A DNA stretch of 64,000 nt from Macrothele yani (Eukaryota; Arthropoda; Arachnida; Araneae; Macrothelidae), in assembly GCA_039090855.1 (NCBI GenBank), contig CM077034.1, forward strand, positions 231,015,005 to 231,079,004, written 5' to 3'. Position 1 is the stretch's first letter; every line of letters starts with the position of its first letter. A model generated the notes under the pieces. The model was not told the DNA's origin. It saw nothing but the letters and a program-made list of their open reading frames with translations, and made no database searches. The position numbers were made by a program, and so were the translations under genes. Below, piece by piece: positions 20,301 through 32,071 of the stretch.

Positions 20301-23300
20301 GAGAGCTGGATGTTCTTCCATTCTGCCTTGAGTACATCGACTAACTCTGTCAGTGAAGAAGGTCGTGTTAGTCTAGACCTCACCTATCGTTCGATTCATC
20401 CCATTGGGTTCAATGGTAAACTGTCCACAAGTCCATGGAGTACAGAGAGCGGGATGTTCTTCCATTCTGCCTTGAGTACATCGACTAACTCTGTCAGTAA
20501 AGTTCGTGTTGGTCTAGACCTCACCTGTTGTTTAATTCATCCCATTGGGTTCAACAGTAAACTGTCCACAAGTCCATGTATTACAGAGAGCGGGATGTTC
20601 CTCCATTCCGCCTTGAGTACATCAACCAACTCTGTTGGTAAACAAGGTTGTGTTTGTCTAGACCTCACCTGCTGTTTAATTCATCCCATTGGGTTCAATG
20701 GTAAACTATCCACAAGTCCATGGGGTACAGAGAGCAGGATGTTTCTCCATTCTACCTTGAGTACATCGACTAACTCTGTTAATAAACAAGGTTGTGTTGG
20801 TCTAGACCTCGCCTGTTGTTCAATTCATCCCATTGGGTTCAATGGTAAACTGTCCACAAGTCCATGGAGTACAGAGAGCGGGATGTTCCTCCATTCTGCC
20901 TTGAGTACATCGAATTACTCTGTCAGTAAAGAAGGTCGTGTTGGTCTAGACCTCACCTGTTGTTCAATTCATCCCATTGGGTTCAATGGTAAACTGTGCA
21001 CAAGTCCATGGAGTACAGAGAGAGGGATGTTCCTCCATTCTGCCTTGAGTAGATCAACTAACGCTGCTATTTAACAAGGTTGTGTTGGTCTAGACCTCGC
21101 CTGTTGTTCAGTTCATCCCATTGGGTTCAATGGTAAACTGTCCACAAGTCCATGGAGTACAGAGAGCGGGATGTTCCTCCATTCTGCCTTGAGTACATCG
21201 ACTAACTCTGTCAGTGAAGAAGGTCGTGTTAGTATAGACCTCACCTATCGTTCGATTCATCCCATTGGGTTCAATGGTAAACTGTCCACAAGTCCATGGA
21301 GTACAGAGAGCGAGATGCTCCTCCATTCCGCCTTGAGTACATCAACTAACTCTGTCAGTGAAGAAGGTCGTGTTAGTCTGGACCTCACCTATCGTTCGTT
21401 TCATCCCATTGGGTTCAATGGTAAACTGTCCACAAGTCCATGGAGTACAAAGAGCGGGATGCTCCTTCATTCCGCCTTGAGTACATCAACTAACTCTGTC
21501 AGTGAAGATGGTCGTGTTAGTCTAGACCTCACCTATCGTTCGATTCATCCCATTGGGTTCAATGGTAAACTGTCCACAAGTCCATGGAGTACAGAGAGCG
21601 GGATGTTTCTCCATTCTGCCTTGAGTACATCGACTAACTCTGTCAGTGAAGAAGGTCGTGTTAGTCTAGACCTCACCTATCGTTCGATTCATCCCATTGG
21701 GTTCAATGGTAAACTGTCCACAAGTCCATGGATTACAGAGAGCGGGATGCTCCTCCATTCCGCCTTGAGTACATCAACTAACTCTGTCAGTGAAGAAGGT
21801 CGTGTTAGTCTAGACCTCACCTATCGTTCAATTCATCCCATTGGGTTCAATGGTAAACTGTGCACAAGTCCATGGAGTACAGAGAGCTGGATGTTCTTCC
21901 ATTCTGCCTTGAGTACATCGACTAACTCTGTCAGTGAAGAAGGTCGTGTTAGTCTAGACCTCACCTATCGTTCGATTCATCCCATTGGGTTCAATGGTAA
22001 ACTGTCCACAAGTCCATGGAGTACAGAGAGCGGGATGTTCTTCCATTCTGCCTTGAGTACATCGACTAACTCTGTCAGTAAAGTTCGTGTTGGTCTAGAC
22101 CTCACCTGTTGTTTAATTCATCCCATTGGGTTCAACAGTAAACTGTCCACAAGTCCATGTATTACAGAGAGCGGGATGTTCCTCCATTCCGCCTTGAGTA
22201 CATCAACCAACTCTGTTGGTAAACAAGGTTGTGTTTGTCTAGACCTCACCTGTTGTTAAATTCATCCCATTGGGTTCAATGGTAAACTGTCCACAAGTCC
22301 ATGGGGTACAGAGAGCGGGATGTTACTCCATTCTACCTTGAGTACATCAACCAACTCTGTTGGTAAACAAGGTTGTGTTTGTCTAGACCTCACCTGTTGT
22401 TCAATTCATCCCATTGGGTTCAATAGTAAACTGTCCACAAGCCCATGGATTACAGAGAGCGGGATGCTCCTCCATTCCGCCTTGAGTACATCAACCAACT
22501 CTGTCAGTGAAGAAGGTCGTGTTGGTCTAGACCTCACCTGTTGTTCAATTCATCCCATTGGGTTCAATGGCAAACTGTCCACAAGTCCATGGAGTACAGT
22601 GAGCGGGATGTTCCTCTATTCTGCCTTGAGTACATCGAATTACTCTGTCAGTAAAGAAGGTCGTGTTTGTCTAGACCTCACATGTTGTTCAATTCATCCA
22701 TTTGGGTTCAATGGTAAACTGTCCAGAAGTCCATGGAGTACAGAGAGCGGGATGTTCCTCCATTCTGCCTTGAGTACATCGACTAACTCTGTTAGTAAAC
22801 AAGGTTGTGTTTGTCTAGACCTTACCTATTGTTCAATTCATCCCATTGGGTTCAATGGTAAACTGTCCACAAGCCCATCGATTACAGAGAGCGGGATGCT
22901 CCTTCATTCCGCCTTGAGTACATCGACCAACTTTGTTAGTGAAGACGGTCGTGTTGGTCTAGACCTCACTGTTGTTCAATTCATCCCATTGGGTTCAATA
23001 GTAAACTGTCCACAAGCCCATGGATTACAGAGAGCGGGATGCTCCTTCATTCCGCCTTGAGTACATCGACCAACTTTGTCAGTGAAGACGGTCGTGTTGG
23101 TCTAGACCTCACTGTTGTTCAATTCATCCCATTGGGTTCAATAGTAAACTGTCCACAAGTCCATGGATTACAGAGAGCGGGATGCTCCTTCATTCCGCCT
23201 TGAGTACATCGACCAACTTTGTCAGTGAAGACGGTCGTGTTGGTCTAGACCTCACTGTTGTTCAATTCATCCCATTGGGTTCAATAGTAAACTGTCCACA

Positions 23301-26300
23301 AGTGCATGGATTACAGAGAGCGGGATGCTCCTTCATTCCGCCTTGAGTACATCGACCAACTTTGTCAGTGAAGACGGTCGTGTTGGTCTAGACCTCACTG
23401 TTGTTCAATTCATCCCATTGGGTTCAATAGTAAACTGTCCACAAGTCCATGGATTACAGAGAGCGGGATGCTCCTCCATTCCGCCTTGAGTACATCGACC
23501 AACTTTGTCAGTGAAGACGGTCGTGTTGGTCTAGACCTCGCCTGTTGCTCAATTAATCCCATTGGGTTCAATGGTAAACTGTCCACAAGCCCATGGATTA
23601 CAGAGAGCGGGATGCTCCTCCATTCCGCCTTGAGTACATCAACCAACTCTGTCAGTGAAGAAGGTCGTGTTGGTCTAGACCTCGCCTGTTGCTCAATTAA
23701 TCCCATTGGGTTCAATGGTAAACTGTCCACAAGCCCATGGATTACAGAGAGCGGGATGTTCCTCCATTCCGCCTTGAGTACATCAACCAACTCTGTCAGT
23801 GAAGAAGGTCGTGTTGGTCTAGACCTCACCTGTTGTTCAATTCATCCCATTGGGTTCAATGGCAAACTGTCCACAAGTCCATGGAGTACAGTGAGCGGGA
23901 TGTTCCTCTATTCTGCCTTGAGTACATCGAATTACTCTGTCAGTAAAGAAGGTCGTGTTTGTCTAGACCTCACATGTTGTTCAATTCATCCATTTGGGTT
24001 CAATGGTAAACTGTCCAGAAGTCCATGGAGTACAGAGAGCGGGATGTTCCTCCATTCTGCCTTGAGTACATCGACTAACTCTGTTAGTAAACAAGGTTGT
24101 GTTTGTCTAGACCTTACCTATTGTTCAATTCATCCCATTGGGTTCAATGGTAAACTGTCCACAAGCCCATCGATTACAGAGAGCGGGATGCTCCTTCATT
24201 CCGCCTTGAGTACATCGACCAACTTTGTTAGTGAAGACGGTCGTGTTGGTCTAGACCTCACTGTTGTTCAATTCATCCCATTGGGTTCAATAGTAAACTG
24301 TCCACAAGCCCATGGATTACAGAGAGCGGGATGCTCCTTCATTCCGCCTTGAGTACATCGACCAACTTTGTCAGTGAAGACGGTCGTGTTGGTCTAGACC
24401 TCACTGTTGTTCAATTCATCCCATTGGGTTCAATAGTAAACTGTCCACAAGTCCATGGATTACAGAGAGCGGGATGCTCCTTCATTCCGCCTTGAGTACA
24501 TCGACCAACTTTGTCAGTGAAGACGGTCGTGTTGGTCTAGACCTCACTGTTGTTCAATTCATCCCATTGGGTTCAATAGTAAACTGTCCACAAGTGCATG
24601 GATTACAGAGAGCGGGATGCTCCTTCATTCCGCCTTGAGTACATCGACCAACTTTGTCAGTGAAGACGGTCGTGTTGGTCTAGACCTCACTGTTGTTCAA
24701 TTCATCCCATTGGGTTCAATAGTAAACTGTCCACAAGTCCATGGATTACAGAGAGCGGGATGCTCCTCCATTCCGCCTTGAGTACATCGACCAACTTTGT
24801 CAGTGAAGACGGTCGTGTTGGTCTAGACCTCGCCTGTTGCTCAATTAATCCCATTGGGTTCAATGGTAAACTGTCCACAAGCCCATGGATTACAGAGAGC
24901 GGGATGCTCCTCCATTCCGCCTTGAGTACATCAACCAACTCTGTCAGTGAAGAAGGTCGTGTTGGTCTAGACCTCGCCTGTTGCTCAATTAATCCCATTG
25001 GGTTCAATGGTAAACTGTCCACAAGCCCATGGATTACAGAGAGCGGGATGTTCCTCCATTCCGCCTTGAGTACATCAACCAACTCTGTCAGTGAAGAAGG
25101 TCGTGTTGGTTTAGACCCTCTCCTGTTGTTCAATTCATCCCATTGGGTTCAATAGTAAACTGTCCACAAGTCCATGGATTACAGAGAGCGGGATGCTCCT
25201 TCATTTCGCCTTGAGTACATCAACCAACTCTGTCAGTGAAGAAGGTCGTGTTGGTCTAGACCTCACCTGTTGTTCAATTCATCCCATTGGGTTCAATAGT
25301 AAACTGTCCACAAGTCCATGGATTACAGAGAGCGGGATGCTCCTTCATTTCGCCTTGAGTACATCAACCAACTCTGTCAGTGAAGAAGGTCGTGTTGGTC
25401 TAGACCTCACCTGTTGTTCAATTCATCCCATTGGGTTCAATAGTAAACTGTCCACAAGTCCATGGATTACAGAGAGCGGGATGCTCCTTCATTTCGCCTT
25501 GAGTACATCAACCAACTCTGTCAGTGAAGAAGGTCGTGTTGGTCTAGACCTCAACTGTTGTTCAATTCATCCCATTGGGTTCAATAGTAAACTGTCCACA
25601 AGCCCATGGATTACAGAGAGCGGGATGCTCCTCCATTCCGGCTTGAGTACATCAACCAACTCTGTCAGTGAAGAAGGTCGTGTTGGTCTAGACCTCACCT
25701 GTTGTTCAATTCATCCCATTGGGTTCAATGGCAAACTGTCCACAAGTCCATGGAGTACAGTGAGCGGGATGTTCCTCTATTCTGCCTTGAGTACATCGAA
25801 TTACTCTGTCAGTAAAGAAGGTCGTGTTTGTCTAGACCTCACATGTTGTTCAATTCATCCATTTGGGTTCAATGGTAAACTGTCCAGAAGTCCATGGAGT
25901 ACAGAGAGCGGGATGTTCCTCCATTCTGCCTTGAGTACATCGACTAACTCTGTTAGTAAACAAGGTTGTGTTTGTCTAGACCTTACCTATTGTTCAATTC
26001 ATCCCATTGGGTTCAATGGTAAACTGTCCACAAGCCCATCGATTACAGAGAGCGGGATGCTCCTTCATTCCGCCTTGAGTACATCGACCAACTTTGTTAG
26101 TGAAGACGGTCGTGTTGGTCTAGACCTCACTGTTGTTCAATTCATCCCATTGGGTTCAATAGTAAACTGTCCACAAGCCCATGGATTACAGAGAGCGGGA
26201 TGCTCCTTCATTCCGCCTTGAGTACATCGACCAACTTTGTCAGTGAAGACGGTCGTGTTGGTCTAGACCTCACTGTTGTTCAATTCATCCCATTGGGTTC

Positions 26301-29225
26301 AATAGTAAACTGTCCACAAGTCCATGGATTACAGAGAGCGGGATGCTCCTTCATTCCGCCTTGAGTACATCGACCAACTTTGTCAGTGAAGACGGTCGTG
26401 TTGGTCTAGACCTCACTGTTGTTCAATTCATCCCATTGGGTTCAATAGTAAACTGTCCACAAGTCCATGGATTACAGAGAGCGGGATGCTCCTTCATTCC
26501 GCCTTGAGTACATCGACCAACTTTGTCAGTGAAGACGGTCGTGTTGGTCTAGACCTCACTGTTGTTCAATTCATCCCATTGGGTTCAATAGTAAACTGTC
26601 CACAAGCCCATGGATTACAGAGAGCGGGATGCTCCTCCATTCCGCCTTGAGTACATCAACCAACTCTGTCAGTGAAGAAGGTCGTGTTGGTCTAGACCTC
26701 GCCTGTTGCTCAATTAATCCCATTGGGTTCAATGGTAAACTGTCCACAAGCCCATGGATTACAGAGAGCGGGATGTTCCTCCATTCCGCCTTGAGTACAT
26801 CAACCAACTCTGTCAGTGAAGAAGGTCGTGTTGGTCTAGACCTCACCTGTTGTTCAATTCATCCCATTGGGTTCAATGGCAAACTGTCCACAAGTCCATG
26901 GAGTACAGTGAGCGGGATGTTCCTCTATTCTGCCTTGAGTACATCGAATTACTCTGTCAGTAAAGAAGGTCGTGTTTGTCTAGACCTCACATGTTGTTCA
27001 ATTCATCCATTTGGGTTCAATGGTAAACTGTCCAGAAGTCCATGGAGTACAGAGAGCGGGATGTTCCTCCATTCTGCCTTGAGTACATCGACTAACTCTG
27101 TTAGTAAACAAGGTTGTGTTTGTCTAGACCTTACCTATTGTTCAATTCATCCCATTGGGTTCAATGGTAAACTGTCCACAAGCCCATCGATTACAGAGAG
27201 CGGGATGCTCCTTCATTCCGCCTTGAGTACATCGACCAACTTTGTTAGTGAAGACGGTCGTGTTGGTCTAGACCTCACTGTTGTTCAATTCATCCCATTG
27301 GGTTCAATAGTAAACTGTCCACAAGCCCATGGATTACAGAGAGCGGGATGCTCCTTCATTCCGCCTTGAGTACATCGACCAACTTTGTCAGTGAAGACGG
27401 TCGTGTTGGTCTAGACCTCACTGTTGTTCAATTCATCCCATTGGGTTCAATAGTAAACTGTCCACAAGTCCATGGATTACAGAGAGCGGGATGCTCCTTC
27501 ATTCCGCCTTGAGTACATCGACCAACTTTGTCAGTGAAGACGGTCGTGTTGGTCTAGACCTCACTGTTGTTCAATTCATCCCATTGGGTTCAATAGTAAA
27601 CTGTCCACAAGTGCATGGATTACAGAGAGCGGGATGCTCCTTCATTCCGCCTTGAGTACATCGACCAACTTTGTCAGTGAAGACGGTCGTGTTGGTCTAG
27701 ACCTCACTGTTGTTCAATTCATCCCATTGGGTTCAATAGTAAACTGTCCACAAGTCCATGGATTACAGAGAGCGGGATGCTCCTCCATTCCGCCTTGAGT
27801 ACATCGACCAACTTTGTCAGTGAAGACGGTCGTGTTGGTCTAGACCTCGCCTGTTGCTCAATTAATCCCATTGGGTTCAATGGTAAACTGTCCACAAGCC
27901 CATGGATTACAGAGAGCGGGATGCTCCTCCATTCCGCCTTGAGTACATCAACCAACTCTGTCAGTGAAGAAGGTCGTGTTGGTCTAGACCTCGCCTGTTG
28001 CTCAATTAATCCCATTGGGTTCAATGGTAAACTGTCCACAAGCCCATGGATTACAGAGAGCGGGATGTTCCTCCATTCCGCCTTGAGTACATCAACCAAC
28101 TCTGTCAGTGAAGAAGGTCGTGTTGGTTTAGACCTCTCCTGTTGTTCAATTCATCCCATTGGGTTCAATAGTAAACTGTCCACAAGTCCATGGATTACAG
28201 AGAGCGGGATGCTCCTTCATTTCGCCTTGAGTACATCAACCAACTCTGTCAGTGAAGAAGGTCGTGTTGGTCTAGACCTCACCTGTTGTTCAATTCATCC
28301 CATTGGGTTCAATAGTAAACTGTCCACAAGTCCATGGATTACAGAGAGCGGGATGCTCCTTCATTTCGCCTTGAGTACATCAACCAACTCTGTCAGTGAA
28401 GAAGGTCGTGTTGGTCTAGACCTCACCTGTTGTTCAATTCATCCCATTGGGTTCAATAGTAAACTGTCCACAAGTCCATGGATTACAGAGAGCGGGATGC
28501 TCCTTCATTTCGCCTTGAGTACATCAACCAACTCTGTCAGTGAAGAAGGTCGTGTTGGTCTAGACCTCACCTGTTGTTCAATTCATCCCATTGGGTTCAA
28601 TAGTAAACTGTCCACAAGCCCATGGATTACAGAGAGCGGGATGCTCCTCCATTCCGGCTTGAGTACATCAACCAACTCTGTCAGTGAAGAAGGTCGTGTT
28701 GGTCTAGACCTCACCTGTTGTTCAATTCATCCCATTGGGTTCAATAGTAAACTGTCCACAAGTCCATGGATTACAGAGAGCGGGATGCTCCTCCATTCCG
28801 CCTTGAGTACATCGACCAACTTTGTCAGTGAAGACGGTCGTGTTGGTCTAGACCTCACCTGTTGCTCAATTAATCACATTGGGTTCAATGGTAAACTGTC
28901 CACAAGCCCATGGATTACAGAGAGCGGGATGTTCCTCCATTCCGCCTTGAGTACATCGACCAACTTTGTCAGTGAAGACGGTCGTGTTGGTCTAGACCTC
29001 ACCTGTTGTTCAATTCATCCCATTGGGTTCAATGGTAAACTGTCCACAAGTCCATGGGGTACAGAGAGCGGGATGTTCCTCCATTCTACCTTGAGTACAT
29101 CGACTAACTCTGTTAGTAAAGAAGGTTGTGTTGGTCTAGACCTCACCTGTTGTTCAATTCATCCCATTGGGTTCAATGGTAAACTGTCCACAATTCCATG
29201 GAGTACAGAGAGCGGGATGTTCCTC
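17396..29225. repeat. 144-bp tandem array (about 82 copies) derived from Tc1 coding sequence
   Basis: Markers such as CCCATTGGGTTCAATGG recur every 144 bases (48 codons), with a few 141 or 143-bp units. Minus-strand translation of one unit contains RSRPTRPSSLTELVDVLKAE, WRSIPLSVIHGLVDSL and PLNPMGLIEQQ. This is the Tc1 C-terminal region from LNP.EHLW to LVDS joined head to tail. There are larger duplications: the block at 19527-21074 repeats at 21108, an offset of 1,581 bp (11 units), and blocks near 23410, 24702, 26571 and 27719 also repeat. Long open frames on both strands arise because 144 is a multiple of three; they are not host proteins. Confidence 0.97.
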
Positions 29226-30065
29226 CATTCTGCCTTGAGTACGTCGACGAACTCTGTCAGTGGAGAAAGTCGTGTGGGCCTAGACCTCATCCGTCGTTCA
29301 AGTTCATCCCATAGGTGTTCAGTGGTATTGAGATCAGGGCTTTGAGCACGTCAGACCATCTGAGTGACCTGATTTTCCTTTAACCACTCCATTGTAGCCC
29401 TGGAAATATGTCAAGTGGCATTGTTGTCTTGGAAGAAACATCTGTAGAACTGCGACATTGGAGAGCATTGAGTTATCCAAGATATTTCTGTACAACATAG
29501 TGTTCATGTTGCCATGAATAACAACCAGTGGACCGACACCATACCAGCTGAAGCAGACCCACACCATAACTCCACCACCTCCGTGTTTCACAGTCGGCAC
29601 TGTACATTCCGGAAGCAGGTGTTCTCTGGATAACCGGCAAAACCAGACACGTCCACCCGATCAGAATAATGTGAAGCGGGATTCGTCGCTCCATCAGACC
29701 TGTCACCATTGCTCCAATATTCAATTTCTGTGCTGTTGACACCATCTTAGGTGTGTGCCTTTATTGGTCTTTGTGATGAGAGGTTTGTGGGCAGCTGCAC
29801 GGCCATGATTCCCGAGTGTATGAGCCTCTCTTCGAAGCGCCTTGGTGAAGACCATAAATCTGTGCCCCCCCCTTCCCGGAATTTGAGCTATGGCATGCAT
29901 TGGTCAGGACCTGGTTTTCGAGATTGCCCTGTGAAGCACCCTTCAGTCCCTGGGTTGGAGTTTCTTGGGCCTTACAGGGTGAGGTGAATTCCTGCAATAT
30001 CCTTCCTGTCTTTGATGACTGTTCGTGAGGTGCTGTTGTAAGAGTGTAGCAAGAATGGACCGCTG
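29226..30065 (-). pseudogene. Tc1-like transposase, N-terminal and catalytic part next to the 144-bp array
   Basis: Minus strand, several frameshifts. WSDESRFTLF (first catalytic aspartate, about 29690), then FCRLSREHLLPECTVPTVKH, GGGGVMVWVCFSWYGVGPLV and MNTMLYRNILDN. A degraded second-aspartate region follows (about 29420-29390). Then comes DLNTTEHLWDELERRMRSRP with TRLSPLTEFVDV (about 29330-29240), which is the single-copy version of the array unit. The upstream part (29760-30065) is poorly preserved. The gene runs straight into the array. Confidence 0.85.
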
Positions 30066-30091
30066 GCACAACGAGTACCTCCCGTCGTGAA

Positions 30092-30163
30092 ATCCCTCTA
30101 AATACTTGGCATCAGTTAAATAAATAAATCCATCACTCTTTCCATGTTTTTACCAACGCACAG
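30092..30163. repeat. Direct repeat, left copy
   Basis: CTCTAAATACTTGGCATCAG to the AGCAAC at 30163 matches 31482-31553 with several substitutions. The two copies flank the Tc1 element at 30385-31437. It may be the edge of an older element interrupted by the Tc1. Confidence 0.7.
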
Positions 30164-30189
30164 CAACCGAAAAATTGTTTTTCATCCAC

Positions 30190-30270
30190 CGTCGGGGAAT
30201 CTAATCCCGAATCTCTAGTTATCTAGCCGAGCGCGTTAGCTTTTACACCACATCGGCCAACGATTCATCG
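30190..30270 (-). mobile_element. tRNA-like remnant (possible SINE head)
   Basis: The minus strand reads GGCCGATGTGGTGTAAAAGC, then GCGCTCGGCTAGATAACTAG and GATTCGGGATTAGATTCCCC. This layout is tRNA-like, with a degraded A box and a mutated B box. I cannot assign a tRNA type, and the B box defects argue against a working gene. Confidence 0.5.
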
Positions 30271-30342
30271 TGCTATGGGTGTTTTACTTTTTCAGTCAGC
30301 ATCTGACATCATAAATCCATAAGATGTGCTCAGCTACTGAAG

Positions 30343-30383
30343 CGTCTCCATCTGGTGGGTATTAACGGCACCAGATGGAGACG
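30343..30383. repeat. Perfect 15-bp inverted repeat
   Basis: CGTCTCCATCTGGTG (30343-30357) and CACCAGATGGAGACG (30369-30383) are exact reverse complements with an 11-base spacer. It sits exactly where the left end of the Tc1 copy at 30385 should begin. Confidence 0.95.
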
Positions 30384-30384
30384 G

Positions 30385-31290
30385 TAGTGCTACACCTTTC
30401 GCCCTGATGACGGCGGCGATTGGTCTCGGCATGGACTCGACAAGACACCGGAAGCGTTGGGAAGCCATACGGATCCACGACCTCTGAACAAGCTGACACA
30501 GTGCACGAAGATTTGATGGTGGGGGTAATCTCTCTCGATCGCATCCCAGGTCAGGTGACCTAGCTGGCCAAGGAATCGAGGTCGCGTCGGTGGAGTGTTC
30601 ATCCAACAATTCGGATACAATTCGGGAGCGCCATTGTCTTGTTGCCGGATGAGGTCCCCAGTGGGGTGTTGAAGACGCACAAACGAGAGCAAATGGTCGT
30701 CCAGCATATCCCGGTAAGGTTGACCTGTGAGGGACGATGTCACACGTACCAGGGGTCCCATTTCAGTCCACGTAAAAAGCCCCCAGGCGAGAATGCCACC
30801 CCCACCAGCTTGAAGAGTACCCTGCTGGCAAGAAGGATCCATCGCTTCATGTGGTTTGCGCAGTACTCGTATCCTACCATCCGCATGTACCAACGTGAAT
30901 CTCGACTCATCAGTCCAGGCAACACTTTTCCACCTGTCTAGGGTCCAGTAGCGATGTTCCCTCACCCATGCTAATCTTTGCACCCTGTGATGTGGAGTCA
31001 GCAGCGGTACCCTCGTGGGACGATGGCTTCTGTACCCCATAGCGAGGAGAGGGTTCTGGATGGTGTGACTGCTTACACGTTTTTGCACACCAGCGTTAAA
31101 TTGCCGAGTGATTTCTTGCACTGTGGCCCGTCTATCCGCTGTTACTATGCGAGCTAGCCGACGATGACCCCGCTCATCCACACACTGTTGTGCATGGCAG
31201 TTGGCCCTTCCAGAGATGGTTTTACCAGATTTGTTGGGCCCCGACAATTTGCCCATGATCAAATGCGCTTAGATCCTTCATTTTACCCAT
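30385..31290 (-). pseudogene. Tc1-like transposase (copy 1)
   Basis: ATG 31290 starts MGKMKDLSAFDHGQIVGA. About 100 bases of the first DNA-binding region are missing compared with the copy at 51208-52236. One frame then continues RGHRRLARIVTADRRATVQE, YRSHRPTRVPLLTPHHRVQR, VAWTDESRFTLVHADGRIRV (first catalytic aspartate) and QAGGGGILAWGLFTWTEMGP. The second catalytic region is altered (QQDNGAPELYPN). The third is disrupted by a deletion between LGHLTWD and AIERDYPH. The C-terminus is truncated near 30390. Confidence 0.88.
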
Positions 31291-31437
31291 ATGCATCCGA
31301 CTCTTACTGATTCCCAATGCATGACTCCTTATATTGTCAGATCGCTGGCCACGTCATGTCGTTTCCGTTTCCTGGACCACCCACAGCGCCACACTTGCAT
31401 AATGCCTGTCTCTAATTCGATTGCTCTTCAGTGTATA
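30385..31437 (-). mobile_element. Tc1-like transposon, left terminus missing
   Basis: The right end TCTCTAATTCGATTGCTCTT followed by CAGTG matches the right end of the second copy at 52383. The left inverted repeat of that copy (CACTGAAGAGCAATTGAATT) is absent here and replaced by a short palindrome. Confidence 0.85.
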
Positions 31438-31481
31438 TAATTACAGCAATAATCCAAAGGGCGAGATCCAAGGTGAAAATC

Positions 31482-31553
31482 ATCTAAATATGTGGCGTCA
31501 GTTGAATAAATAAATCCATCGCTCTTTCCACGTTTTTACCAACACACAGCAAC
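31482..31553. repeat. Direct repeat, right copy
   Basis: ATCTAAATATGTGGCGTCAG to AGCAAC matches 30092-30163. Confidence 0.7.
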
Positions 31554-31835
31554 CTCCAGGCGAAGAAAGCGTAGGTCTTCGGTCTCTGTCATTACGGAGT
31601 ATAACAGAAATTGAAGAGGAAGAATGAATGGCAAGTCTATATCCTTCTCTTTTGAAGATACTGATGAGTTTGTAGACAGAAGGTTCGTGGAAAGGGATTG
31701 AGCGAGCAAACATTAGTTCCTTTTTTTGGTGAAACAAGTTGAAGAGCAACAACTGGTTTTTTCTTTGCATTTTGAATTTATTTAGAAACCAGGAGAGGGG
31801 GAAAGCCGTGTTGAGTAGCGATCAAGCGGATGTTT
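31554..31835 (-). pseudogene. Penelope-like element fragment, linker between RT and GIY-YIG
   Basis: The minus strand reads LVSKXIQNAKKKPVVAL-like sequence, then FHEPSVYKLISIFKREGYRL, AIHSSSSISVILRNDRDRRP and TLSSPGG. The pattern of a hydrophobic FxxxxxYKL, then a short beta strand, then LLxNxKDR just before GVY is the linker that precedes the GIY-YIG endonuclease in Penelope-like elements. The endonuclease itself is missing here. Confidence 0.6.
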
Positions 31836-32071
31836 GCTAATTCATTTGTTAGATTAACTTCAATGTTACAAACCAAATGTGCTCGATGAGTGAGAGACTT
31901 TTGAGGGCTGACAGTTTATATTGGTGGAAGGTATTTTAAATTGTAAAAATGTGAAAGAGAGTCCACCGTCGAACGTCACCCAGAGTTACCATTACAAAAC
32001 TTACCTTTCCAATCTGGCAACGTAAACCAATTGTAGTCGCACTGATGAAGGCCATAGTAATGGCTGAAATA
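31836..32071 (+). other. Possible Penelope-like 3' tail with a hammerhead-like motif
   Basis: At 32042-32069 the plus strand reads CTGATGA, a stem with a 5-bp GCCAT and ATGGC match around AGTA, then GAAA. That is the hammerhead core up to the third stem. The Tc1 element at 32072 inserted directly after GAAATA, so the expected cleavage site is gone. The rest of the segment has no coding trace. Confidence 0.4.

Noticed and set aside
17431..29345. Open frames of 250-520 codons with serine- and threonine-rich 48-residue repeats
   Set aside because: They are the antisense of Tc1 coding repeats; 144 bp is a multiple of three, so frames stay open.
30639..30941. Open frames opposite the Tc1 transposases (also at 51505-51804 and 8116-8586)
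   Set aside because: They are antisense shadows of transposase coding sequence, without family motifs of their own.
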